64,000 nt of DNA from Lycorma delicatula (taxonomy: Eukaryota; Arthropoda; Insecta; Hemiptera; Fulgoridae): NCBI RefSeq assembly GCF_047948215.1, contig NC_134458.1, positions 135,597,571 to 135,661,570 of the forward strand. Direction: 5' to 3'. Shown one piece after another: positions 1-10,890 of this stretch (within the stretch, counting starts at the first letter, position 1; every line of letters starts with the position of its first letter). Position numbers and translations under genes: made by a program. The notes under the pieces are model-generated. The model did no database searches, was not told where the DNA came from, and saw only the letters and a list, made by a program, of their open reading frames with translations.

Positions 1-149
1 CGACAGGGTACACGCAAAAAAGTAAACATAAACATATGATTGGAGTTTTATTACTTTGAAATTACGCTTGTTTCATGTATATGTTATCAAATATAAACGA
101 AAAAATTAAAAAGGAAAATTCCGGATTTTTGTAAACAAACAAATAAACA

Positions 150-360
150 AAAATATATTAGTAGACATCGAAAATAAATTAGTATTATTATTGTCAATTA
201 AACCTTTTAATTAGGCGCTAATTCGTTGGATACTGTTCCCATTAATTAAAAATGCAATTTTTGTTAAACATAGTGTTACGTTTCTGTGTGTTTCATTAAA
301 TAACTACGGCAAATTAAAAACCTATGTGTTTTGGCAGCCGTTACAAACGTTTTAAACTAC
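150..360 (+). repeat. diverged direct repeat A, copy 1
   Basis: About 170-200 bp shared with 1755-1925 in the same orientation: attagtag, gtcaattaaacc, ttaattaggcgctaat, aattaaaaatgcaatttttg and gtgtttcatta blocks align with a few substitutions and indels. TE class unknown. Confidence 0.6.
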
Positions 361-598
361 CTTTTTAAGTGCTGATGCGACTGGTTATAAGAGTGTATTG
401 TACTGGAAAACACGGTAGTCCCTCCTGATATCCCACAGCGTTTGGAGTCCTATGGTTGATTCTCCCATTTAAACCTTGACCAATTTTCTTTTCTCAATAG
501 GTACCAGGAGAATTGAGGCAGTTGCCACACAAGAATTTTTTCACAAGAGTGGGAAGGTATTAGTCACTGATAAAGCTCGATAGGTGGCTAGGTTCAAC

Positions 599-893
599 CC
601 ACCTTTGTTCTAGTTCGTCTGGTTGTTCAACGCGTCTTCCCAAATCAGTTGAAAGAGATTTCCAGCGTTCAAGTCCTAGTAAAGGCAGTTACTTCTATAC
701 GGATTTGAATACTAGATTGTGGATACCGGTGTTCTTTGGTGGTCGGGTTTTAATTAACCACACATCTCAGGAATAGTCGAACTGAGACTGTACAAGACTA
801 CGCTTCATTTACACTCATACACATCATCCTCATTCATCCTCTGAAGTAATACCTGAACGGTAATTCCCGAAGGCTAAACAGAAAAAGAAAGAA
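599..893 (+). mobile_element. tRNA-derived SINE (family 1, tail A), complete with TSD
   Basis: The tRNA-like head has a pol III A-box-like stretch and a B-box-like GCGTTCAAGTCC. The body contains the conserved ATACCGGTGTTCTTTGGTGG, and the tail ends in an A-rich run. It is flanked by an exact 17-bp duplication (AGGTGGCTAGGTTCAAC at 582-598 and 894-910), the mark of LINE-type insertion. Confidence 0.85.
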
Positions 894-910
894 AGGTGGC
901 TAGGTTCAAC

Positions 911-1754
911 TAGGCAGGTCAAGGGTTTATATGAAAATGTAGTTTCATATCTTGAATTTGAACAAAAAATCTAAATAGTAGTTGATTGTCTTTTAAATGA
1001 ATTTATTTCTCCTAATCTTACTGTTATAACATCTAACCTACTATAACCAAGAAAAAATAATTTAAAAAGTTACCGTTTAAATGAAGTAATACTTGAACCG
1101 GGTTACATAATATTTTTCTTCAAGTTTTGTTAAAAAAAACCACTAATTATTCCAGATAATTAGTTTGCATCTCATTCCAGTAAAGAGATTTGATTTTAAT
1201 ATATGTTCCAATTGAAACACGTACAATAAGATTAAACTGAAAAAAAAAAATTTTGCTATTCATTAGAAACTATTTAAAAAATTTATTCCAAAATGTAAAA
1301 TATCTAAAAATTTTATTACCCTTTAACAAAGTAATTTAAATATTCTATCATTTTTTAAATATATCTGTGTAATTTTATTTATTCCAATTTATGTTTTCCA
1401 TTATTCTGTTTTTATTCAAGTTTTGTACTTGCGTATATAACAACTATTAATGTTTATTAAGGGAAAGTAGGTTAATAAAGTTGATGTATCAATAGCCCAC
1501 AGAATTTTGTTTTAATTACAATTTTTAATATTTTCATGATTATTTCAGCTAAATTGTATATATATTTTAATTAAACATAACCTGATTATGTTAAATTATA
1601 ATGTATCTATTATCATTGGCGAAACAAACACATATTGTTTTATATCTCGTTTAATGAAATCAGACTACTTTTTTTTTTTAATTATTCAAACACAACTTTA
1701 TGTAGTTAAGTAAAAATATTAAATTATGAAATGAACTGTTTATCATAAATTACA
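911..1754. other. AT-rich, nothing recognised
   Basis: Low-complexity AT-rich sequence with no coding or repeat match that I can see, apart from a short echo of the SINE tail near 1081-1106. Confidence 0.5.
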
Positions 1755-1925
1755 AACGAAAATACATTAGTAGTCTTATTATCAGTTAAACCTCTTAATT
1801 AGGTACTAATCATATGGATAGTATTCCCAATAATTAAAAATACAATTTTTGTTAACCATTACATCTCTGTGCGTTTCATTAAATTACAAATTTTTGTGGG
1901 ACAATACAAACCATACAAGTTTTGT
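1755..1925 (+). repeat. diverged direct repeat A, copy 2
   Basis: Partner of 150-360, about 1.6 kb away in direct orientation. The spacing holds a SINE and AT-rich DNA, so these could be ends of one old element or a segmental duplication. Confidence 0.6.
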
Positions 1926-1975
1926 TTTAAAGAAGTCTTAATAAAATTCTAAGTTTCTCATCATTATTAAATATT

Positions 1976-1977
<2 letters not shown>

Positions 1978-2026
<49 letters not shown>
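1978..2026. repeat. (TA)n microsatellite
   Basis: About 24 perfect TA units directly before a LINE remnant. Confidence 0.95.
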
Positions 2027-2029
<3 letters not shown>

Positions 2030-2240
2030 CCAGACTAAAATATAATATCGTATCCTGGGGCACTGTCAAAAAATCAAAATGAGATTTGAAAATGTAAAAA
2101 TGGGCTGTCAGATCTTTGTCCGATGCCCAAAAATAAAAATTATATAGATTAATATTTAGTAAATTAATAAACCCGATAACCCATTTTGATCACTATACTT
2201 TCCTTTTTAATATAGCTATTTTCGCCAGGAAAGTAAAAAT
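2027..2240 (+). pseudogene. CR1/Jockey-like reverse-transcriptase fragment
   Basis: Broken translation reads SRLKYNIVSWGTVKKSK, then KWAVRSLSDAQK and LIFSKLINP, matching the order 'HSHLxYGILxWG ... KKAVRII ... CRPxFxxLxIL' seen near the C-terminus of CR1/Jockey reverse transcriptases. Stops interrupt all frames. Ancient remnant. Confidence 0.55.
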
Positions 2241-2740
2241 TTTAACCAGACAACAGTACTGTTTTTATGTAACTTAGCATAATATTTTGAAATAGAAGGA
2301 AGGAAACTAATACGCTTCTATTGTCTTTTTTCATAAATTACTAACCTCTTAAAACATCTTCCATCAATCTCTAAAACAGAATTATTATTTTTTTTTATGA
2401 ATGTTACTTTTTATAAGAAATTTTAAATAATATTAATAAGTTCTGAGTTTTCTATAACTCCATTTAACTTGTTCAAGTAGCACGCACATGTTTAAATAAT
2501 GCTCATTAACATTTTTCGGATTGTTATTTATTTTAGATCTTACTATATTTAATTTATTATAATTTCATGCACTTACTTATTTTAATTATTGTATGGATTT
2601 TTATATTTAAAATCTTTATTTTATATTACTTGCATATTTTTAGATGTTGCTCTAATCAAGGTTTTATTAAGGTTTCCCTTGATTTATTCAAGCAAATGCA
2701 AGGCAGTTACTTTTTCTGACATTTATATATGTATAAAAAG
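2241..2740. other. AT-rich, nothing recognised
   Basis: No supported feature. A 75-codon open frame at 2589-2816 runs into the adjacent inverted repeat and is judged to be chance. Confidence 0.5.
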
Positions 2741-3479
2741 TGTATTACGAAATTCTCCCGGAAGTTTCTCCCAATGTACACGTGAAAATAACGGAAAAAT
2801 TCATATAAACACGTGATTAGTGAAAGGTTTCGTTCGGATTACAGCTACCCGGGTGAAATGAGTTCGTAGTGAAATCTTTAGGGCGAAAATTTAATGGCAG
2901 AATTGGTGATTTCTTATGGTTTTTGACTTGAAAATTCGCATAAAACAAGCCCCAGAACCGTAGCTGCAGTAGATTTTGAGAAATTTGGGGCAAAAACTAA
3001 TAAATTGGGATAAAAAACCCTGTTTTTTTTATTTGACGTAAAATAACTTTGTTAAATGAGTAATAAAACATAAAACTTTTAAACCGCGCTTGCATACAAT
3101 TTAATTCTGAACAAAATGGAACAAGATAAGTTGAATAAAACAAAGAAAAGTTAGAACAATTAGAATTGTATTTAGAAACAGTTCATTACTACAGTTGTGA
3201 GAAAAATACTTCTTTAATTAAAAAAAAACCAAATTCTTTTTTAATGAAGTGAAAAATTTGTAAAAACAGAATTCATTATTAAAAATTGATGTTAAAAATA
3301 AAAATAAAAATGGATCACACAACAGTTGTAAAATAAAAATTACTTTTATAATAATTTTTTTTATTAATGACAAAAATACAATAAATTATTTGTAAGTTGG
3401 CAATAAAAAATAACAATAGCTGATCTACAATGTGCAATATAGTATAAGTGTTTAAATTATTCTGTAAGGTACATTAAAT

Positions 3480-4620
3480 ATATCGGGTAGTATGAGCTGC
3501 GTTGTCGTTAGCGAAGGTTTTCTGTGAATTTTAGTTTGAACGTGATCGGTTTGCCGTTGAAGTAATGCCGTTATTATTTACAACAAATACGCTGATATGA
3601 TATTCATTTTGGATGCGTGAAATGGTAATGCTACAGCTGCTGCAGTAAAATATGAAATACGTTTTTCGAATCGTAGGAATCCAGATTCCAAAACAATCAG
3701 AGCGACTTTTCGCAATTTTCGGGGAACTTGTTCACTATCTAGTATTAGTACCAGCTGCGAACGATCCGCCCAACAGGACGTTGTTATTAGTGAAATAAAT
3801 TATTATTGATGCTTCAGCTCAGTCCAGGCGTCAGTACATGACGTCTTTCTATGCGGATCGGATTTTCACATTCGATAGTTTGGAGGACATTTAAACAAAA
3901 CAATTGTTTTATCCTTATCATCAACAGTCAGTTCAACATCTACATTCTGGAGACGGTCCGCTTTACTTGGAGTTCTGCAACTGGTAGAATACAAATTGAC
4001 AACTCTAAATGTATGTTTTGTTTTCAGACAAGGTAAATTTCACTCGAGATGGCATCAACTTACGTACTGATCATACATAGGCAGAAATAAATCCTCATGA
4101 AACGGTGGAAGACAATTTTCAATACCAATCTATTATCAATGTATAGTGCGGCCTTCTTCACAATCAACTGTTTGGACCGTTCATATTACCTGACCGCTTA
4201 AATGCTGAGGTCTACTTGCACTTTCTTTAAGAAGTTCCTCTAGCGTTGAGACACAAAGTATACTTCCATCACGGCGGCGCGCCTCCCCACTTTTCTTGTG
4301 CCGTTTTCACTCAGTTAAATGATAATTTTCCTGAGAAACGGATCGGTCGTGGAGATCCACGTTCCTGGCCATCAAGATCGCCTAATCAATCACCTAATGA
4401 ATGGATCACCTAATAGATGAAAAAAATTGTATACAAAAAACGTATGTTCTCTTGAGGAATTAATTGTCTGTATATTATGAAGGTGGCTGGGCAACTTAAG
4501 GACAGCTCTATAGAGCTAAAAGAGCTACAGAAATGTGCCAAGAAATGTGTTGAAAAAGGCTAGCTCATTTTTGAACATTTATTATAATTTGGTACGTATA
4601 ATGAATGCACTAGTGTACTG
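3480..4620 (+). pseudogene. decayed Tc1/mariner-like (DUF4817-type) transposase
   Basis: Three-frame reading gives an N-terminal helix-turn-helix-like part (NGNATAAAVKYE, FSNRRNPDSKTIRATFRNF) and a C-terminal catalytic part (FGPFILPDRLNAEVYLHFL, YFHHGGAPPHF, EKRIGRGDPRSWPSRSPN). The usual QQDGAPPH catalytic block is changed to HHGGAPPH, so the aspartate is lost. The region between the two is shortened, with stops throughout. It cannot be functional. Confidence 0.7.
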
Positions 4621-4714
4621 TCTCTTAAATAAAATTCGAATCTTTCTAACGTTTCTTTATTTTCTTCAACTAATCTTACACCATTTTCTTCAGAATTAGA
4701 CTCTCTACAAGTTT

Positions 4715-5127
4715 TGTTTAAAGGGTTTGTTGTTTAAAGTTCTGTTTTGTTTTATATGTCTATTACCCATTTAACAAAGTTACTGTACGTCAAACAAAAA
4801 AAAAAAAAACAGGGTGTTTTACCCCAATTGGTTTTCGTACCCCAAATTTCTCAAAACCTATTGCAGATACGGTTTGGCATCTATTTTTTTCGATTTTTCA
4901 GGTTAAAAACCTGAAAATTACCATAAACTTCACTAATCCTGCTCCTTAATTGACATCCAAAAATTTCAGTACAACCTCACTTCACCGGGGTAGCTGAAAT
5001 CCGAGCAAAACCTTTCAGCAGACATAACTCGCAAACTTACCATTTTAGGACATATGTTTATAGTACTTTTTTCATTATTTTACGAGCAGAGTAGGTTGTG
5101 AAAGTCCCGGGAGAACTTAGTGATACA
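4715..5127 (-). repeat. right long terminal inverted repeat
   Basis: Reverse complement matches 2741-3090 over most of its length. It includes an A-rich interruption at 4796-4811. Confidence 0.8.
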
Positions 5128-5392
5128 GTCTATGTATATATAGGTTATATGTAAAAAAAAAAAAAATATATAAATATTATTATATACTGATCAGAATAAA
5201 GCATTAATTCATTTAACTCCTCTGTCTGAAAAGTTTCTGCAAGAGATTGGACTTAATACTCCTATCATAGAAGGTCATATATTTTTACATTACTACAGCA
5301 TAACAGGTGTCATTTTAAGAAAATAAAATATATCACCGTATCTGTGTTCTAGTACAATTATAAAATATGGAATTAACAAAAGTAATGGTGTA

Positions 5393-6380
5393 TACGAGGT
5401 CTGTAGATAAAGTAATGAGACTGATTCAGAAAAACGTATTATTTACAATCCAATTATACATGGATTGTATCACCTTCAAAAGAGTTCCCTTGGGAAGCCA
5501 CGCAACACTTAAAATGGTTTGCCCACTCTTCTTAGCAATGATGGAACCCAGAAACCCGTATATCCTTCAGACGGTTGGTTACATTTTTTAAAATGTTTTG
5601 TACTGCTCCATAATGGTGTTCTTTGAGGTGATTTTTTAAAGTCGGGAACAGGAAAAAGTCACAGAGACTCACAAAGTCAGGTGAATAAAGTGGTTGAGGA
5701 CCTACAGGAATGTTTTTCTTAACCAAAAACTCATTAACTGAGAGTGCAGTGTGATAAGGTGCATTGTCATGATGCAGCATCATTATGGCTGGTCTCACAC
5801 GGGCAACTCTTTTCCACAGTCTTTCAAGAATTTCTTGGAAAACACATTGATTTATATAGTCTGTCCTGTAGGCAAAAATTCCTTGTGGACAATGCTATTA
5901 CTATCGAAGAAATAAATTAATATGGTTTTGATTTTTGAGTTGCTCATTTTTGCTTTTTTGGGATGTGGTGAGTTTGAAGTGTGCCACTCCTTGCTCTGGC
6001 GTTTTGTTTCTGGATCGTACTCAAATATCCAAGATTCATCACCAGTAATAACATTTTTTTAGAAAATCAGGATCAGTTTCAGAACTGAAAGATTTGGCAC
6101 ACTTCCATCCTGTTGTTTTTCTGTTCAACAGTGAGGTGGTGTTTTGGGATAAATTTTGCACAAACTTTTTTCATGTCCAATTCGTTTGTCAAAATTTGAT
6201 GGACTGTAGTAAGGTTCAAATTCAATTGTTCTGCGATCATTCTGACAGTTTATCACTGGTCGTACCATATCAAGTCTCTGATTTGCGAAACATTGTCATC
6301 ACTTTTTGATGTTAACGGTCAATGAACTTTATCAATGAATTAATTTTAAAACTCTTAAATGAACCCAAACTAAATGGTTT
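5393..6380 (-). mobile_element. mariner transposon remnant, one TIR visible
   Basis: The 3' end of the transposase (minus strand) lies near 5460, followed by a terminus at 5393 beside TA (TACGAGGTCTGTAGATAAAG), resembling mariner-type TIRs. The other end near 6380 has no matching inverted repeat, so the copy is truncated there or eroded. Confidence 0.65.
5460..6320 (-). pseudogene. mariner transposase pseudogene
   Basis: Minus-strand frames read, in order: LNLTTVHQILTNELDMKKVC (N-terminal DNA-binding part), WIFEYDPETKRQSKEW (first catalytic region), FFDSNSIVHKEFLPTGQTI, MLHHDNAPYHTALSVNEFL (second catalytic Asp), PLYSPD and CDFFLFPTLKNHLK (mariner YSPDLAPCDFF signature), then CVASQGNSFEGD. 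The longest intact piece is 5532-5798. Frameshifts and stops upstream of it, for example around 6050, kill the gene. The family cuts and pastes at TA dinucleotides. Confidence 0.8.
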
Positions 6381-6589
6381 AAAATAAAAACACAAAAAAT
6401 ACATTCAAATATACCAGAATATGTTATGAATATTCTGATTTCTTATTAATTAAAAAAAATTGCATTACTTATATAAAGCTCTTGGACTGAAAACAGGCAA
6501 ATTTACATAATGTATTATTTTTCAGTTTTACATTATCCTTCTGTCTTTTTATGGCTGTTATGCATATAAAATATCTGAAGTAGAAGAGG

Positions 6590-6850
6590 CTCAAGTCAGA
6601 GTAGGATTCTCTGAGAGTAATGATCTTTTGTACACAGACAGTCAATATAGTGATCAGTGAAAGCATCATTTACACAACTGAACATTTGTAATTGGTAGGC
6701 TATAACAATGTACAACAGTATGTTTAGCTTAGAGAAGGCAGATTGGAAACCATTACATTCCTTACTTTCCTTAATAAGCCTGGCATGGGGTGAGTGCTAC
6801 ATTGAAAATGATTGTGCCAATTTCTGTGGTGATTTATGTATTATGTCACC
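6590..6850 (+). repeat. diverged direct repeat B, copy 1
   Basis: Aligns with 8870-9130: TTCTCTGAGAGTAAT, CAGTATGTTTAGCTTAG, CTGGCATGGGGTGA and GTGATTTATGTATTATGTCA blocks recur with substitutions. Looks like two old copies of one dispersed repeat. Class unknown. Confidence 0.5.
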
Positions 6851-7227
6851 TACAATGTTTTTTGTAATGGAGCCTAACATGCATAATGCATATATTCAAG
6901 GTAATTATTGAATGTCATCTGGTCTAAAGAATTATTTTAAGGATATTACAACTCAAATAACATTATAAATAAAATTAATCTCAAAACTTGTACAATAAAT
7001 AAATATTAAAAAAAGTAAATAATAATAATAATGGTAATAACCTATGACACCAGCAATCATCAATAGAATTATAAATATCGTAAAAAAAACAGAATTTTAA
7101 GTAAGGAAATTAAATTTGTAATAAACATTAGGCCTACAGTATGAAATTTTACAGTATTGCAACAATGAAAATGACACTTTTAAAAACATAAATTATATGG
7201 TTAAAAAAAATTATGGAACTATAAGTT

Positions 7228-7447
7228 TTAATCAAGTAAAAGGAACGCATTAGAAGTATAAAAAAAATAACAATAAACAATAAATATTTCTAAGAAATGT
7301 GTGTCCATCCACAAATACCACCCTGCTGTTGTGTCCATCTGTTCATGTCCAGTAAGACGACGACGACCATCTTGTCCTACGCTAGAAGGTGACAACGAGA
7401 TACGTACATTCGATGCAAAACTAGCATCATAAATATATACAACACTG
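7228..7447 (-). CDS. unassigned coding-like exon, possible alternative last exon
   Basis: Minus-strand open block with composition unlike its AT-rich surroundings. A CAGCAG (NAGNAG) acceptor preceded by TATTATTTCT ends at 7448 or 7445. From it runs an open frame through SVVYIYDASFASNVRISLS, QDGRRRLTGHEQMDTTAGW and MDTHF, then an AT-rich hydrophobic stretch to TAA at 7228. A donor near GCAGG|GTGG could end the exon earlier. I recognise no family. Either acceptor supplies 1 nt before a full codon, which fits exon c of the zinc-finger gene (ends AG), so it could be an alternative last exon about 10 kb downstream. The plus strand is also open here, so coding status is unproven. Confidence 0.35.
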
Positions 7448-8869
7448 CTGAGAAATAATATATATACGAATGAGTATATTTTATATAAATATATTTATAA
7501 CCGTGTATGTGTGAATATATATGCAATGGTTAAAAGTCAACAATGCTTATTGATTCTTTTGACCTTCTTGGAGTCCTTCCAGCAAGATAGACTATGGAAT
7601 AAATATATTTATAAACTTAAAATAAAAAAGTTAGTAACCATCTCTATATAATTCCATATGGGATGTGACATTAATCACTCAAAATATATGCATCATTTAC
7701 TTCTATCCACTCAATCTACTAAAAATAAACTTGAATATATGTTCAAAAATTATGCGCAGTAATAATAATAATCAATTTAAACGCGAGTTATTTATGTGTT
7801 TAAATAAATTATTTTATTAGAAGATTATAATAAATTTTTATGACACTGCATTTTATTTTTATGTGCACACATGTATTTCTAATAAAATATTTCATTTCTT
7901 TAATAAAATACGCTATGGCTGTTTTGTGTATTGCATCCTTATATGAGTATTATTTTAATGTTTAAATTAAAAATAATTTAGTTTTTTTTTTTTTATTAAT
8001 GAGTAAGAAACAAAATCATAAAAAAAATGTTGATTTCATAGCTGTAAAACATGGTAAAAAAAGCATGGAGATTTTATCTTTGGTAAAAGACTTTATTATA
8101 CTTATTATCTTTATTATAGATTTTTTTGAGACATTATTCATTTAATCTTTTAAACCACAATATATTTAGTACATTCTTTAACTTCAATTATCATTTTTAT
8201 GTCCAATATTTGGAATGTATGATTTGTTTACAATAAATACTGGGTATAAAGTATTAATACACACCAAATACAGGATGTCTTATACACCTCAGTCTTTTGA
8301 GTACATAAAATATGAAGATGTAGTATATACATTGAGATTAAAAGATAACTGAATGGAAAAGAACGGAAAAAAGTATCTAACCAGTTAAATGATCGATGAT
8401 TAAAAAAAAAAAAACATATTTACCATTTATAAAAGTCCGTTTTTAAGGGTGTATATTTTTTAAATTAGGAAATGCAGAAATGTAGATCAAAGGTGTTACT
8501 TATGGACAAATTTTTTAAACAAAGTAAAAAGTGTTCATTTTTGTAAAATGTTTTTAAAAAAATTACAGTAGATTACAAACAAAATTATTCTTTCTTTTCT
8601 AAATGTCCTGGATTAGTCATTTTTTAATGAAAGAAAATATACCAGGTAAAATTTTTAAGTGAAGGAAATGTAAATATTTGGTTGCAGATCATGACCGTTA
8701 TCAGAAATGAATTTGCTACTACCAAGCTTTAATTTTTCATCTTATTGAGTAGTGACAGGATAAACAAGTAAAATGCACTCTCAAGAGTAAGGGAGACCGC
8801 TTTACATTATTGGTCTCAGACTTTATTATGGCTGTGATGGATGGGGAAAAAGTAACTCAAATATAAGAA
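7448..8869. other. AT-rich, nothing recognised
   Basis: No reading frame, RNA or repeat that I can support. Confidence 0.5.
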
Positions 8870-9130
8870 ACCCTGGTCAGCATTGCTTTTCTGAGAGTAA
8901 TTATGTTTACTATAGAGCAATTCATCTAGTAAGAATTGAAGATGTCACAAATGAAAATCTCCTCATTTCAGCGAGCTAAGAGTGCCAGTGTGCATCAGTA
9001 TATTTGACTTAGCACATAAGGCACCAGAAAACTGCTTCACTTCTCATTCTATGAGCTTGGCACGGGATGATTGTTGCGTTGAGAATAGCTTACCCAGTTT
9101 CAGGAGTGCCTTATTTCTCATGATAGGTTG
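8870..9130 (+). repeat. diverged direct repeat B, copy 2
   Basis: Partner of 6590-6850, 2.28 kb apart in direct orientation. A 66-codon open frame inside it (8982-9182) is not shared by the partner copy and is not counted as a gene. Confidence 0.5.
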
Positions 9131-9864
9131 CCGAAAACCTATTTGGTATGAGACATCTTTTTTTTTGTGGTATGAAGTTTAATGAAATAAGGTAATGTAA
9201 AAATGACAAAATAAAATTATATTTTTGGATTAGGAGTATTTTTTGATGAAATTTGTTTGGCACTCAACCACTAGTTTGGGTTTTTAAGCAACCCCTGGTT
9301 ATATGATAAGGAGTTTTTATCCTACTGTGCCCCAGTAATAAAACAGCTTTCTCACAAACTACTAGAAGGTACCAGTCATGTGCTACAAATGAAGCCAGAA
9401 TCGCTAACACAGTCTCCATGTTATCAATTTAAATAAGATGGGATAAATGGTTAAGAAAGGACAGAATAGAGGAACGAATAATTAAGTCAAAGAAGGAATT
9501 GTCTTTACTTAGAGATAATTTCCTGTTATGCGTAGGACCACATAAAAATTAAATTGAGATGTCATGATTTCTATGTTCCAATGCCAAAGATATTTTGCAA
9601 CTAATTCCCACAAACTTCTTCAGCCATGTTTCTACTGATGAATCAGTAGTCTGCATTTTTATATTCATAGCTATTGTTTATGTCAATCAAGTCTGATCAT
9701 CAGCGTAGTTATTGGTTTGATGTAAGTTGCAATTGCTGACTTCTCAATTAACTCCTCTTGGGCTTGATTCTTAAAAAAACGTTTTATAACATTCTGTACT
9801 TGTTATATCATTCCTGTTATGTTCCTCATAAAAATATTATGCAACACATCTGAGCTAATGATAA
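9131..9864. other. nothing recognised
   Basis: Mixed-composition sequence without a frame or repeat match that I can name. Confidence 0.4.
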
Positions 9865-10890
9865 AAATATTATGTGTACACCACAACACTTCCTTGTACG
9901 CCTGTTAAATTAGATATACACATTTTTTCTGCACTTCATTTTAACTTATTTCATTTGAAAGTGAGATACGATCCTCCAATTCTTAAATAAAGCGGACAGT
10001 TACGCAATTGTATTGTGGTGGTCACTACATTGCATCACATTTTTTTGTGGTATACACATCAGCATTTTATATTAGTTTTATCTATTAATTTTGTTTCACG
10101 TTGATCAAGTAGTTATGTGGTGTAAGTGAGAACATGTCGCATCCGTAACCATGGACACATCGGTTCAAATCCAAGTTCATATATGGTACATATATATTTC
10201 TTAACTTTTTTTTTAATTTAAATAAATTGATTTATTAATAATTAATAAAATCTGTAAAAATTTTTGAATTAAAATGAAATTTTATTTCACTAATAACTTA
10301 TGATTTAAAAAAAAAAAATTTTTTTTGTTATTATTGAATTATTATTTATTGTAAAAGTTTTTTTTTACAATCAGACGTTAATAATTATTAATAAATCAAT
10401 ATATCTAAATTAAAAAAAGGAGATGAAGTCTGATTCGAACCGATGTGCCTTCCCCTTGTAAGATCCAAATATTTCATTAATTAAAATTTCATTTGGTTAT
10501 AGCTCTGGAACTAATGAAAATAAGTACCACCTATTATATATCATTGAAAAGCTCTCAATGAGGGTTTATTGCTGCAGATAAGAAAAAGTCCAAAATCCAA
10601 TTTTTTTGGATTTTGGGCGTTTTTGGACACTTTTGGTCCAGTCGATTGCAGTCAAAAGGAGAGGTGCACTACTAGATGTTACAACAGTCCTAAATCCAAA
10701 ATTTCAACATTCTGTGGCTAATCATTATGAGTTATGTGAGATATATATGTATGTATGTACAGTCACATCGAAACTAGTCAAAATTTATCAGGGATGGGTT
10801 AAATGGATATTTCTGTTGAAATCTGAAATATTTTGCAATCACAATTACTTCCTTTAGTTCGTACAAGAAAGTGAAAAATAATGGGGAAAA
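9865..10890 (+). mobile_element. TIR element family T, copy 1
   Basis: Matches 30141-31641 over its left and central parts: CTTCCTTGTACGCCTGTTAA end, CATTTGAAAGTGAGATACGA, a tRNA-like patch with CCGTAACCATGGACACATCGG, and GAAAAGCTCTCAATGAGGG. The right end reads CTTTAGTTCGTACAAGAAAG, an approximate inverse of the left end. Compared with copy 2 it carries an extra segment at about 10400-10470 that repeats the tRNA-like patch in reverse (GATTCGAACCGATGTG). The open frame at 10606-10857 falls within the repeat. Confidence 0.65.

Larger units (their letters stand above)
2741..5127 (+). mobile_element. 2.4-kb DNA transposon with about 350-400-bp terminal inverted repeats
   Basis: The ends 2741-3090 and 4715-5127 are imperfect inverted repeats. 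Outer termini read TGTATTACGAAATTCTCCCGG (left) and, reversed, TGTATCACTAAGTTCTCCCGG (right; each shown 20-21 nt). Shared internal blocks include GAGAAATTTGGGG, TTTGACGTA and AACTTTGTTAAATG. The middle carries a dead transposase (3480-4620). A third end of the same family lies alone at 22785-23154. The long TIRs and relic transposase make this a distinct family. Whether the transposase belongs to it or was inserted later is not decided. Confidence 0.8.

Noticed and set aside
478..566. Exon-like block after CTCAATAG reading TRRIEAVATQEFFHKSGK
   Set aside because: Only about 19 codons, no matching partner and no recognised family. It runs straight into a SINE insertion site.
10606..10857. 83-codon ORF
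   Set aside because: Lies wholly in the right part of a TIR repeat element and has no recognisable domain.
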